A DNA stretch of 23,273 nt from JAWVZU01 sp033722075 (lineage in GTDB: Bacteria > Pseudomonadota > Gammaproteobacteria > Xanthomonadales > SZUA-38): positions 1-23,273 of the forward strand of contig JAWVZU010000022.1 of NCBI GenBank assembly GCA_033722075.1, in the 5' to 3' direction. Below the pieces are notes generated by a model, which worked only from the letters and a program-made list of their open reading frames with translations, was not told the DNA's origin and made no database searches. The position numbers and the translations under genes are program-made. This document shows, one piece after another, positions 7,083-15,101 of the stretch (the first letter of the stretch is position 1; each line of letters opens with the position of its first letter).

Positions 7083-8128
7083 ACGACGACAGAGCGAGCG
7101 GCTGGTTTCCCGAATTCTGCACCGCATCGGCGTTGCTGGGCGTTCTCATCGGCGCCCAGGCAGTGGTCATGCTGATCATGCTGGCGCCACCCAACATCAG
7201 CGGGCTGAGCTGGGGTGAAGTGGGTCTCAAGACCCTTTTCACCCAGTGCATCGCGCTCTGGTCGGCGGCACTTCTGTGCACCTGCCGTCGCTGGCTGGAC
7301 CGTTGCCCCGTTCTGCTTGGGTCGGCGCTGGCGGAGTTGATGGTCCTCGCAGTGGCGGCCGGCGCGACCATCGCCGGCGTCTGGTTGGACCGGACCCTCC
7401 GCCTGGGGGTCCTGGATCAACCCGTTTCCACCGGCTGGATGCTGATCGGAAACCTGGCCATCGTCGCCCTGGTGACCGCACTGGCACTGCGCTATTTCTA
7501 CATACAGTCGCAGTGGCGCCGGGACCTGGAAGCGCGGGCACTGGCCCAGATCCAGGCGCTGCAGGCGAGAATTCGACCGCACTTCCTGTTCAACAGTCTG
7601 AATACGATCGCCAGTCTCACCCGCACCCGTCCCGAGGACGCCGAGCGGGCCATCGAAGACCTTTCCGACCTGTTCCGAGCGACCCTCAAGGCACCGAGCC
7701 AGGGCGCGACGCTGGCCGAGGAACTGGACCTGTGCCGCCGCTACCTCAATATCGAAGCACTGCGCCTGGGCGACAGACTGCAGGTCGAGTGGGATGTCGA
7801 CGATCTTCCGCAGGCACAGATGCTCCCTCCGCTGCTGATCCAGCCCCTGGTCGAAAATGCGGTGCACCATGGCATTCAACACCTGGGCGACGGCGGTACG
7901 CTGAGCATCCGAGGCGGACGGGACGGGGACCGCTGGTGGGTCGAAGTCGCCAACCCCGTTCCGCGCCGACGGCGTCGCAGCATACCGGAAGGAACCGGCC
8001 TCGCACTGGGCAATATCCGCAAACGGTTGCGTCATCATTTTGGCGGGAGCGCTAAACTGGTAGAAGGGGAAAACGCGGACCACGTCGTACGCCTGGAAGT
8101 ACCCATGCAGAGGGAGAAGCGGTCATGA
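7079..8128 (+). CDS. LytS/AlgZ-type membrane sensor histidine kinase
   Basis: The 349-residue product has about four membrane segments in its first 140 residues (around 17-37, 52-69, 83-103 and 121-140). A short helix leads to a His_kinase (PF06580-type) domain with phospho-acceptor His168 in IRPHFLFNSLNTIASL. The N box is PLVENAVHHG (257-266, Asn260) and the G box is GTGLALGNIRKRL (305-317). This is the LytS/AlgZ (FimS) class, which lacks a separate DHp domain and pairs with LytTR regulators. The regulator gene follows immediately with an ATGA overlap. The start GTG overlaps the upstream stop, and no Shine-Dalgarno stands before it, so translation probably depends on coupling. The membrane part is cysteine-rich (Cys14, 57, 67, 69, 76). 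The signal sensed is unknown. Confidence 0.92.
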   Translation: MNDDRASGWFPEFCTASALLGVLIGAQAVVMLIMLAPPNISGLSWGEVGLKTLFTQCIALWSAALLCTCRRWLDRCPVLLGSALAELMVLAVAAGATIAGVWLDRTLRLGVLDQPVSTGWMLIGNLAIVALVTALALRYFYIQSQWRRDLEARALAQIQALQARIRPHFLFNSLNTIASLTRTRPEDAERAIEDLSDLFRATLKAPSQGATLAEELDLCRRYLNIEALRLGDRLQVEWDVDDLPQAQMLPPLLIQPLVENAVHHGIQHLGDGGTLSIRGGRDGDRWWVEVANPVPRRRRRSIPEGTGLALGNIRKRLRHHFGGSAKLVEGENADHVVRLEVPMQREKRS

Positions 8129-8865
8129 GCCAAGCTTCCGACCAAATGAAGGTCCTGATCGTCGACGACGAGCCACTGGCCGTCGAGCGGTTGCAGCGCC
8201 TGCTGGAAGAGATCGACGGCTACGAGGTCATCGGGGATGCGAGCAACGGCGTTGCAGCGCTGCAACAGGCGCAGCAACTCGAGCCCGACCTGTTGCTGCT
8301 GGACGTCCAGATGCCCGAGATGGACGGGCTGGAGACCGCCAAGCACCTGTTGCGCATGGAGGAGCCACCGGTCGTCGTGTTCTGCACCGCTTACGACGAA
8401 TATGCCCTGAAGGCCTTCGAGGCCAGTGCCGTGGACTACCTCGTCAAGCCGGTGCGCCGGGAGCGACTCGAGGCTGCGCTGGAGAAAGCCTCCCGTTATC
8501 ATGCCGGCAGACCGGCGCCACCGGAGCCGGAGCAGCGCACCCACCTGTGTGCGCGGATTCGCGGCAACCTGGAGCTGATTCCCATCGAAGACGTCATCTG
8601 CCTGATCGCCGAGCACAAGTACGTCACGGTCGTCCAGGAGCACGGCGAGACCTTGATCGAGGAGCCGCTGATCGCGCTCGAAGAAGAGTTCGGAGAGCGC
8701 TTCCTGCGGGTGCACCGTAACGCCCTGGTCAGCATGAAACACGTGCGCGGCCTGGAGAAATCCCCGGACGGCGGTACGCTGATCACCCTGCGAGGCACCG
8801 ATCGAAAGCTGGACATCAGTCGGCGCAACCTGCCGGACGTACGCAAAGTGGTACAAGCACTATGA
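8125..8865 (+). CDS. AlgR-type LytTR response regulator
   Basis: The 246-residue product has an N-terminal receiver domain with acidic pocket Asp14-Asp15, phospho-acceptor Asp60 in LLLLDVQMPEMDG, Thr88 in VVVFCTAYDEYA and Lys108 in DYLVKPV. A C-terminal LytTR DNA-binding domain (about 138-246) contains IEDVICLIAEHKYVTV and FLRVHRNALVSM. This is the architecture of AlgR, encoded in pseudomonads in the same position, between algZ and hemC. I leave the symbol empty because the regulon here is unknown. GGGAGAAG precedes the ATG inside the kinase gene. Overlaps are ATGA with the kinase gene and ATGA with hemC. Confidence 0.93.
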   Translation: MSQASDQMKVLIVDDEPLAVERLQRLLEEIDGYEVIGDASNGVAALQQAQQLEPDLLLLDVQMPEMDGLETAKHLLRMEEPPVVVFCTAYDEYALKAFEASAVDYLVKPVRRERLEAALEKASRYHAGRPAPPEPEQRTHLCARIRGNLELIPIEDVICLIAEHKYVTVVQEHGETLIEEPLIALEEEFGERFLRVHRNALVSMKHVRGLEKSPDGGTLITLRGTDRKLDISRRNLPDVRKVVQAL

Positions 8866-9782
8866 AAACGACCCTGACCATTGCCACCCGGAAAAGCCCG
8901 CTCGCGCTATGGCAGGCCGAGTACGTAGCTGACCAGCTTCGGGCGCTGGAGCCCGACATGAGCATCGAGCTGCTGCCCATGTCGACCCGGGGCGACAAGC
9001 TGCTCGACCGTTCCCTGGCGGCCATCGGCGGCAAGGGACTGTTCCTGAAGGAACTCGAGGAGGCCATGGCGGCTGGGCAAGCCGATCTAGCGGTGCACTC
9101 CATGAAAGATGTTCCGGCGGACCTGCCCGCGGGATTCGCGGTCGCAGCCGTGCTTGCCCGCCACGACCCCCGCGACGCGCTGGTGAGCCCGCGCTATGAA
9201 ACACTGGAGCAGCTGCCGGAGCGGGCTCGTGTGGGGACTTCCAGCCTGCGCCGCCAGGCGCAGCTGCTGGCGACCCGGCCGGACCTGCAGATCGGCGCCC
9301 TGCGAGGCAACGTGAACACCCGTCTGGCAAAGCTGGACGCCGGTGACTACGATGCCATAGTGCTCGCGGCATCCGGACTGCAGCGGCTGGGCATGGGGGA
9401 GCGCATCACCCAGACCATCGCTCCGGAGATCTCGCTGCCGGCGGTCGCCCAGGGCGCCCTGGGCATCGAATGTCTGGCCGACAACCGGCCTCTCATCGAG
9501 TTGCTGCAGCGTTTGGAGGACCGCGAAACACGCGCCTGCGTCTCGGCGGAGCGCGCCGTCAGTCAGGCACTGGGCGGAAGCTGCCAGATGCCGCTGGCCG
9601 GCTTCGCCCAGGTCGAAGGCGAGCAGATCCGCTTGCGGGCACTGTTGGCAAGCCCGGACGGACAGAGAACCCTGCGCGCCGAGGCCAAGGGCGACCTGAC
9701 CTCACCGGTCGAACTGGGGCGCCAGGCCGCAGACGATCTTCACCACCAGGGCGCCGCCGCGATCATCGAGGCACTGAAATGA
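8862..9782 (+). CDS. hemC: HemC, porphobilinogen deaminase (hydroxymethylbilane synthase)
   Basis: HemC polymerises four porphobilinogen molecules to hydroxymethylbilane in the cytoplasm. The 306-residue product shows TIATRKSPLALWQAEYVA at the N-terminus, the catalytic loop LAVHSMKDVP with Asp83, VGTSSLRRQAQL and LRGNVNTRLAKLD in the substrate-binding region, and ALGGSCQMPLAGFA with Cys241, the attachment site of the dipyrromethane cofactor. Length and motifs are fully typical. The ATG overlaps the stop of the response-regulator gene (ATGA) and the stop overlaps hemD (ATGA), with no good independent ribosome-binding site, so expression should follow the two-component genes. Confidence 0.97.
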   Translation: MKTTLTIATRKSPLALWQAEYVADQLRALEPDMSIELLPMSTRGDKLLDRSLAAIGGKGLFLKELEEAMAAGQADLAVHSMKDVPADLPAGFAVAAVLARHDPRDALVSPRYETLEQLPERARVGTSSLRRQAQLLATRPDLQIGALRGNVNTRLAKLDAGDYDAIVLAASGLQRLGMGERITQTIAPEISLPAVAQGALGIECLADNRPLIELLQRLEDRETRACVSAERAVSQALGGSCQMPLAGFAQVEGEQIRLRALLASPDGQRTLRAEAKGDLTSPVELGRQAADDLHHQGAAAIIEALK

Positions 9783-10510
9783 ACCTGAAAGGCACACCGA
9801 TCCTAGTCACACGCCCGGAACCCGAAGCGCGGGGGATGGCGTCCCTGGTCCATGCTTCCAACGGCTTCCCGATCGTTCAACCCGGAATCTCCATCGAGTG
9901 CTGCGAGGACGAAGCCACCTTGGCCGAGCTGGACCGGTTGTCCACCTATCGATCCGCCATTTTCACCAGCCCCAACGCCGTACGCTGTGCCCTGGCGCGG
10001 AAAGCCCGCCGCGACTGGCCGAGCGAGCTCGGCTTCTACGCCGTGGGTCAAACCACCCGGCGCGCGCTACTGATGGCCGGTTTTCCGGAGGTCACGGCGC
10101 CGGAAGAAGGAGGCAGCGAGGCGCTGCTCGCGGCAGTCCCGGCCGCTGATTTCGGGGACACCCTGATCCTGGCCGCCCGCGGCGGACGGACTCTCCTGGC
10201 CGACGCCATCGGCGAGGCGGGGCATCGCGTCGCCTGGTCCTACGTCTACCGGCGCGGCCCGCCAGAACGCAGCGAACAGGCCGCCCGCCAGCTGAATAGC
10301 CAGTGGGGGCGGGTCATCGTCATTGCCGCCAGCGCCGAGATTCTGAAGAATGTGAGTGAGATGTTCGACGGCCTGACCACCCGACCACTGGTGGTCCCCA
10401 GTGCCCGGCTTCGGGAGGAGGCACGGGCGATGGGGTTTGCCTATGTCGCGGTCAGCCGCCGTCCGGACGACCGGTCGCTGCTGGAAACGGCGACCCGTTT
10501 CATTGACTGA
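9779..10510 (+). CDS. hemD: HemD, uroporphyrinogen-III synthase
   Basis: HemD cyclises hydroxymethylbilane with inversion of ring D to give uroporphyrinogen III. Starting at ATG 9779, which overlaps the hemC stop as ATGA, the product is 243 residues. It has the usual features of this weakly conserved family: PILVTRPEPEARGMASLV at the N-terminus, AIFTSPNAVR (about 60-69), FYAVGQTTRRALLMAGF (about 85-101), TLILAARGGRTLLADAI in the second domain and VIVIAASAEILKN, where SxE/SAE-like residues recur. The frame extends further upstream inside hemC without family similarity, so the overlap start is preferred. GAGG lies 8 bases before the ATG. Confidence 0.92.
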   Translation: MNLKGTPILVTRPEPEARGMASLVHASNGFPIVQPGISIECCEDEATLAELDRLSTYRSAIFTSPNAVRCALARKARRDWPSELGFYAVGQTTRRALLMAGFPEVTAPEEGGSEALLAAVPAADFGDTLILAARGGRTLLADAIGEAGHRVAWSYVYRRGPPERSEQAARQLNSQWGRVIVIAASAEILKNVSEMFDGLTTRPLVVPSARLREEARAMGFAYVAVSRRPDDRSLLETATRFID

Positions 10511-10528
10511 TCGATGCGGAAGGACAGC

Positions 10529-11812
10529 ATGAGCGAAGACACCAAGGAACCGGTAGACAACCCTGAAGAAGGCGAAGTGACGGACCAGGAGAACGGCCCC
10601 GAGCCCGACGCCGAGGAGAACGCTGGGCCACCCGAAGAGCCTGACTCGGAGCCACCGGCGCCGCCGTCCAGGGAAGCGCCGCCGACCAGGAGCGGCGGCC
10701 GAGGCCTCGCCGCCCTGGCGCTGCTCCTTGCGCTCGGTTCCGCAGGCCTCTCGGGCTACCTCTATTGGCGCAGCCAGGAAGCCGCCTCGAGCGAACCAGA
10801 AGTGGACTGGCAGGCCCGTATAGAATCGGCGGCCAGCAACGTCTCCGACGCGCTGGAACCCAGGATATCGGCCGTCTCCAGCCGCATCGAACGCGTCGAA
10901 TCCTCTCTTGCGGGAGAACTGGAAGCCATCCGGTCCGAAACGACCCAGCTCGAGGGGCGTCTCGACAGCATCGCGGCCCGCGCCGATGCCGGATCGACGG
11001 CGGCCCAGCGAGTCGAGGAGAATCTGCGCCAGGAGTTGCGCTCGCTGACCCGCCGACTGGAGATCGCGGAGAAATCGGTGGGCCAGCTTGCCGGCGAGCG
11101 GCGTGACGAGGACGACCGGTTGCTGGTTGCCGAGGCCGAGTTCCTTATGCGCCTGGCCGCCACCCGCCTGAGCCTGTTCGAGGATCCGGACGGTTCCATC
11201 ACCGCGCTCAGTCTCGCGGAAAGCAATCTCGCGGCGGTGGACGACCCGCTGTACGCCAGCGTTCGTCAAACCCTGGCAAAGGAGATCCAGCGCCTCCGGG
11301 ACGTCGAACTCCCGGACCGCACGGAGATTTCCGGGGCCCTGGCGGCGATCGCCGATTCCGTCGAGCAATGGCCCCTGCTGCAGCAGCGCAAGCCGAAGCC
11401 GGGATCCGCCAACGTCATACAGCCCGACACCGAGGAACAGGGCTGGTGGGCAAAGTTTCGTGCCGCCCTGGCCGAAGTTGCGGTGGTCCACCGGGACCAG
11501 CCGGATGCGACCGAACCGCTGACTATCGAGCAGGAACGGCTGCTGCGCGAGAACATCCGCCTCCAGCTGCGGGTCGCCCAGCTGGCCGCGGTTCGCGGCG
11601 ACCAGGGGCCCTACCGGGATGCGATCGCCCAGGTGAGCGCATGGATAGAGCGCTACTTCCGGGAGGACAACCCGGCCGTTGCAGCGGCCCTGACGCGCCT
11701 TGAAGCGCTCTCCGCCACGGCCGTCGCACCGGACCTTCCCGCCATCGGCCAGGCGCTGCGTGAGCTTCGATCGCTTCGGGCATCCGCGGACTTCGCCGAG
11801 GAGGCGCCATGA
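10529..11812 (+). CDS. hemX: HemX-like inner-membrane protein
   Basis: The 427-residue product has a strongly acidic, proline-rich, probably disordered N-terminus (about 1-55), one membrane segment (about 59-80, GLAALALLLALGSAGLSGYL), then a helical periplasmic-type region with heptad-like stretches (about 90-190) and a conserved HemX domain to the end. The family is sometimes labelled uroporphyrinogen-III C-methyltransferase, but no methyltransferase motifs are seen and its role is not settled. I choose ATG 10529 because GGAAGGA lies 7 bases upstream. An ATG at 10514 would add five residues (MRKDS). hemD ends 18 bases upstream and hemY overlaps the stop as ATGA. Confidence 0.88.
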   Translation: MSEDTKEPVDNPEEGEVTDQENGPEPDAEENAGPPEEPDSEPPAPPSREAPPTRSGGRGLAALALLLALGSAGLSGYLYWRSQEAASSEPEVDWQARIESAASNVSDALEPRISAVSSRIERVESSLAGELEAIRSETTQLEGRLDSIAARADAGSTAAQRVEENLRQELRSLTRRLEIAEKSVGQLAGERRDEDDRLLVAEAEFLMRLAATRLSLFEDPDGSITALSLAESNLAAVDDPLYASVRQTLAKEIQRLRDVELPDRTEISGALAAIADSVEQWPLLQQRKPKPGSANVIQPDTEEQGWWAKFRAALAEVAVVHRDQPDATEPLTIEQERLLRENIRLQLRVAQLAAVRGDQGPYRDAIAQVSAWIERYFREDNPAVAAALTRLEALSATAVAPDLPAIGQALRELRSLRASADFAEEAP

Positions 11813-12972
11813 AGTGGCTGGGCTTTCTGCTGCTGACCGGCGCCGTGACCCTGGCCGCGATCTGGGCAGTCCCCTACCTTCCCGGCTATGTGCTCGTGCG
11901 CATCGGCGGCTGGACGCTGGAAACAGGCGTTGTCTGGCTCCTGCTGGCCATCCTGCTGGTCTACCTTGTCATCCACGGCGCCGTATGGGCGTGGCGTCTT
12001 CCGGGCAACGCGGCCCGCAAGTACCTTGAGAAGCGCTCCCGGGCGCAGCTGGAGCTCGGCATGCTGGCGCTTGCCGAGGGCGATTGGCGCAAGGCGGAGA
12101 AAGCGCTGACGAAATCGGCAAAACGCAGCAAGACGCCCGCGGTCAGCTACATCGCTGCGGCTCAGGCGGCACACGGCCCGGGCGCCGACACGCGACGGGA
12201 CGAGTATCTGCAGAAGGCGGAACAGAACGCGGATGCCCAGCAATCGGTTGCGGTGACCCGCGCCCAGCTCCTGCTGGGTGAGGACCAACCGGAGGAGGCG
12301 CTGGCCCTCCTCAGGGAAATCCCCAATCTTCGCAACCGGCCACGAGCGCTGGACCTGGTGGCCCAGTGCCATGAGCAGATGGATCAGTGGAGCGAACTCA
12401 CCGCACTGAGTCCCGACCTCGTACGACACGGCATCATCGACACGGAACAGGCCGATCGGATCGCCGACCAGGGAATACGCCAGCGACTGGACACGGCGAT
12501 TGGTTTTGATGAGCTACAGGGCGTATGGCAATCGCTGCCCCGGGCCCAGCGCCGCCGCCCGGAATTCGTCGAACGCTACGCCCGGGCCGCCTTGAGCATG
12601 GGTCACGACACCGAGGTCGAGCAACTTGTCCGATCGACGCTCGACCGGGAGTGGTCCGATGCTCTGTGCCTGCTTTATGGGAAGATCGCCGGCGCCGGTG
12701 CATCGGCCCGCCTCAAGGCCGCGGAGAAGTGGCTCAAGAAGCACGAGGGGAACAGCGCCCTGCACCTGACCCTGGGCCGCCTCTGCCTGCAGAGCGAAAT
12801 CTGGGGCAAGGCGCGGGAACACCTGGAGAAGTCGATCAGCCTGGCGGAAACGCCGGAGGCTTTTCGAACGCTGGGACGCCTCCATGAGCGGCTGGAAGAA
12901 AAGGAACTGGCCATCCGAGCGTATCGGCGCGCGGTCGAACTGTTCGCGGCTCAGGGCGAATCTGCGCAGTAG
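11809..12972 (+). CDS. hemY: HemY-like inner-membrane TPR protein
   Basis: The 387-residue product has two N-terminal membrane segments (about 3-22 and 38-62) separated by YLPGYVLVRIGGWTLE, a signature of the gammaproteobacterial HemY N-terminal domain. TPR-like helical repeats follow in the cytoplasm or periplasm, for example around 80-110, 145-175 and 310-375. It is named for its place in the hem operon; it is not the protoporphyrinogen oxidase called HemY in Bacillus, and its function in haem synthesis is unproven. A strong GAGGAGG precedes the ATG by 5 bases inside hemX. The gene ends tail to tail with the minus-strand paralogue gene and overlaps it by 22 bases. Confidence 0.9.
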   Translation: MKWLGFLLLTGAVTLAAIWAVPYLPGYVLVRIGGWTLETGVVWLLLAILLVYLVIHGAVWAWRLPGNAARKYLEKRSRAQLELGMLALAEGDWRKAEKALTKSAKRSKTPAVSYIAAAQAAHGPGADTRRDEYLQKAEQNADAQQSVAVTRAQLLLGEDQPEEALALLREIPNLRNRPRALDLVAQCHEQMDQWSELTALSPDLVRHGIIDTEQADRIADQGIRQRLDTAIGFDELQGVWQSLPRAQRRRPEFVERYARAALSMGHDTEVEQLVRSTLDREWSDALCLLYGKIAGAGASARLKAAEKWLKKHEGNSALHLTLGRLCLQSEIWGKAREHLEKSISLAETPEAFRTLGRLHERLEEKELAIRAYRRAVELFAAQGESAQ

Positions 12973-13961
12973 CTGGCGCACAGCTCGTCGGCTCGCTCCA
13001 ACGCCTCCGCTTTCTCGTCATCGCTCAGTCTTTCCCCGAAGTGGCGCCGGGCGCTCTCGGCCTCCGCCCGTGCGGGGTGCGCGCCTCGGGCCGCAAGGTC
13101 TGCCAGGGCATAGGCGGTGATCGGATCGGAAGGGGCCGCAATGCCGCTGAAAATGAACTGAGCGTAGGCCAGATAGGCCTCCGGCAGGTCCAGCTGCAGC
13201 GCAAGATTACCGAAAGCCTCCGCCCGCCCCTGGTAGCGCAACACGTAATCCGGATTCGCGAACAGCCAGCCTTCGTCCCGGATCAGCAGCATGCCCGCCG
13301 AGCGCAGGTATTCCAGCTGGGCCGGAAGGAAGCCGAGGTCCGCTGAGGTCTCCAGTGCCTGGTAGGCGGCCAGGTCCAGATCCATGGCCAGCCCATCACA
13401 GCGATCGAAGCCCTGCTCCAGGTAATCCAGTGCGTCTGCCAGTTGCTCCACTCCAAAGGCCTCGGGATCTCGCTCGTGCTGCCGTTCATAGCGGCCGATC
13501 TGGGCCTCGAATTGGGCAGCCGAGGTGGGCCTGCCGCGGCAACTGCGCAGAAATTCATAGGCCGTATAGAACGCCGCCGCGTCCACCGGCGGTTCGCTCT
13601 GCAGCGCTTGATAGTCTTCCATGCGCCACATCTCCGCATTCCGCCGCAGCTGCCAGACTTCCGAGGTGATGCTGAATTCAGGGCTGCGAAAGCGCTGAGG
13701 ATCGGTCGGCGGGGTAACCACGTAGGGCAAGCCGTGTGAAGTACCGGGGGCGCTGGACACGGCCTCGCTCGGTGCCGGCGTCGGGCTCCGAGGAGATGTC
13801 GGCGCATCCTGCTTCGAAGCGGCCGCATCGCCGTCGGCAAGGCGTTGCGCTTCCGAGGCCGGCCTAGCGTCGCCACCGGGCGCCGCGATTCTCTCCCCGC
13901 CGATCCACAGGATCGCCGCCGCCAGGGCTGCCAGACCAGTCAGAGACAGTAGGCGTCGCAC
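12951..13961 (-). CDS. Unrecognised membrane-anchored Sel1/TPR-like protein, paralogue B of a tandem pair
   Basis: I do not recognise a named family. The 336-residue product has an N-terminal anchor or signal (about 4-20), a low-complexity A/P/S/D-rich linker (about 25-90) and a helical C-terminal domain whose segments (for example YQALETSADLGFLPAQLEYLRS and ADLAARGAHPARAEAE) resemble Sel1/TPR repeats. It has exactly four cysteines: Cys141 (FLRSC), Cys188 (DRCDGL), Cys328 and Cys332 (LCASYC). The upstream gene has the same four at identical spacing. If the domain is periplasmic, as the anchor suggests, disulfides are likely. The start is GTG at 13961, 22 bases inside the end of the upstream gene, with AGAAGG about 10 bases before it. 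The 3' end overlaps hemY. Confidence 0.8.
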   Translation of the reverse strand: MRRLLSLTGLAALAAAILWIGGERIAAPGGDARPASEAQRLADGDAAASKQDAPTSPRSPTPAPSEAVSSAPGTSHGLPYVVTPPTDPQRFRSPEFSITSEVWQLRRNAEMWRMEDYQALQSEPPVDAAAFYTAYEFLRSCRGRPTSAAQFEAQIGRYERQHERDPEAFGVEQLADALDYLEQGFDRCDGLAMDLDLAAYQALETSADLGFLPAQLEYLRSAGMLLIRDEGWLFANPDYVLRYQGRAEAFGNLALQLDLPEAYLAYAQFIFSGIAAPSDPITAYALADLAARGAHPARAEAESARRHFGERLSDDEKAEALERADELCASYCADSP

Positions 13962-14956
13962 AACTCGCGTGCCTTCTTTCGCGCCTCGCGGCTTTGTACC
14001 GGCGACAATTCGGGTTCGAGTTCCCCGAGCAGATCGGCCGCCACGCTCAGCTCAGGGCTGCCCGCCTCTTCGGCCGCAAGCGCGTAGGCATAAGCTGCCT
14101 GGCTGTTGCGGTCGAAGATGATCCCCTCGTGCAGTGCGCGCGCCATTTCGACGAAAGCTTCCGCATGGCCGGAGCCGATCGCCGCGTCCAGGAACAATGG
14201 CGCCAGCGATCGGTAGGCGTAGATCCGCTGGACATCCGAGAAAATGAGATAGGGCTTACGGCTGGCCAGCCAGCGGTAGCTCCGGTAGTAGGCGATCTGG
14301 GCAAGCGGATAACCGCGCTGCGCTGCCCGCGTCAGCCACGCCATGGCGGCCGGCTCGAGGTCGCCTTCCAGGCCCTCGCACCGAGCCAGCGCCGCATCAA
14401 CCCGGCTCAAAATCCTTTCCAGCCGGCGGGGATTCTGCAACCGGCGATTGTGTTCCGCGGCCGCCTGCACCCGCGCCAGGTAACGGTCCGCTTCGAATGC
14501 GCTGCGTGGTGCCTCGAGGCAGGTTCGAAGGTAGACATAGACCTGGTAGGATTCCCGCCCGTCGAGCAACGCCTCGTCCGCCTCGGCCAGTTGATAGCGT
14601 TCGCTATCCCATTCGGATTCTGCGGTTCTCCAGAATTCCCCGAAGATCTGCATCCGTCCCATCCGATAGGCATCGGCCCGGAACAGCTGTGAGGGAATGC
14701 GCTCGCCCGGGGCACCGTCGCTTGCTGCCGCCACGCGTGGATCCACTCCGGTCGGAACCTGCGGGGTGCTCAAGATTCCGATTTCACCGCGCGCGTCTCC
14801 GGGGGCCTCCTCTCGAGGAACGACTTCCGTGACGCGCTCGGGCGTTTCGGCTCGGGGCGCCGGAGGCGTTCCGGCAAACCACCACAGGATAAGGCTGCAA
14901 CCGATCACGAGGACGATCACCGCCGAGGCTTTCCGCATGGTAAAGGAAATCCGCAT
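13940..14956 (-). CDS. Unrecognised membrane-anchored Sel1/TPR-like protein, paralogue A of a tandem pair
   Basis: No named family is recognised. The 338-residue product has an N-terminal membrane segment (about 11-28, SAVIVLVIGCSLILWWFA), a variable proline- and glutamate-rich linker (about 30-90) and a helical domain with Sel1/TPR-like character (AMAWLTRAAQRGYPLAQIAYY, LDAAIGSGHAEAFVEMARAL, AYAYALAAEEAGSPEL). Besides Cys20 in the membrane segment it has Cys146 (YLRTC), Cys193 (ARCEGL), Cys333 and Cys337 (LCDAYC), matching paralogue B in position and spacing. ATG 14956 and ATG 14938 (MRKASAVI) are both possible starts, and neither has a strong ribosome-binding site. It is probably first in a two-gene operon, reading away from the divergent atp operon. 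Confidence 0.8.
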   Translation of the reverse strand: MRISFTMRKASAVIVLVIGCSLILWWFAGTPPAPRAETPERVTEVVPREEAPGDARGEIGILSTPQVPTGVDPRVAAASDGAPGERIPSQLFRADAYRMGRMQIFGEFWRTAESEWDSERYQLAEADEALLDGRESYQVYVYLRTCLEAPRSAFEADRYLARVQAAAEHNRRLQNPRRLERILSRVDAALARCEGLEGDLEPAAMAWLTRAAQRGYPLAQIAYYRSYRWLASRKPYLIFSDVQRIYAYRSLAPLFLDAAIGSGHAEAFVEMARALHEGIIFDRNSQAAYAYALAAEEAGSPELSVAADLLGELEPELSPVQSREARKKARELCDAYCL

Positions 14957-15010
14957 TGATCAGACTGCTCTTAGGACAACATGCGGGCGGTCGAGTTCGC
15001 AGCCGTACAT

Positions 15011-15029
15011 AGATGAGCTGAACTCATCT
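15011..15029. other. Perfect 7-bp inverted repeat in the paralogue A-atpI divergent region
   Basis: AGATGAG (15011-15017), five bases, then CTCATCT (15023-15029) form a perfect dyad between the divergent paralogue A gene and atpI. It is AT-richer than its surroundings and is followed on the plus strand by a T-rich stretch. It could be an operator or a weak hairpin. The remainder of 14957-15186 shows no gene. Confidence 0.45.
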
Positions 15030-15072
15030 TTGTTGGGGTTTTCTCATGTTTTTTCCCACCGCTTTTGCCGCC

Positions 15073-15101
15073 TTGCAAATGGCATGATGCTCAGTTACTC
15101 T
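15073..15101 (+). promoter_or_regulatory. Weak sigma-70-like promoter candidate for the atp operon
   Basis: TTGCAA (15073-15078) and TACTCT (15096-15101) are separated by exactly 17 bases, 86 bases upstream of atpI. They match four and three of six consensus bases respectively. It is the best-spaced pair I found in the gap, but it is weak, and another start site may be used. Confidence 0.25.

Noticed and set aside
6207..7127. A 306-codon minus-strand frame ending with the LptM sequence
   Set aside because: Only the last 45 codons are real. The upstream part is antisense to the carboxylesterase, and the lipoprotein signal peptide defines the start at 6344.
10067..11491. A 474-codon minus-strand frame across hemD and hemX
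   Set aside because: It has shadow composition, and both sense genes are well supported by family features and overlapping starts.
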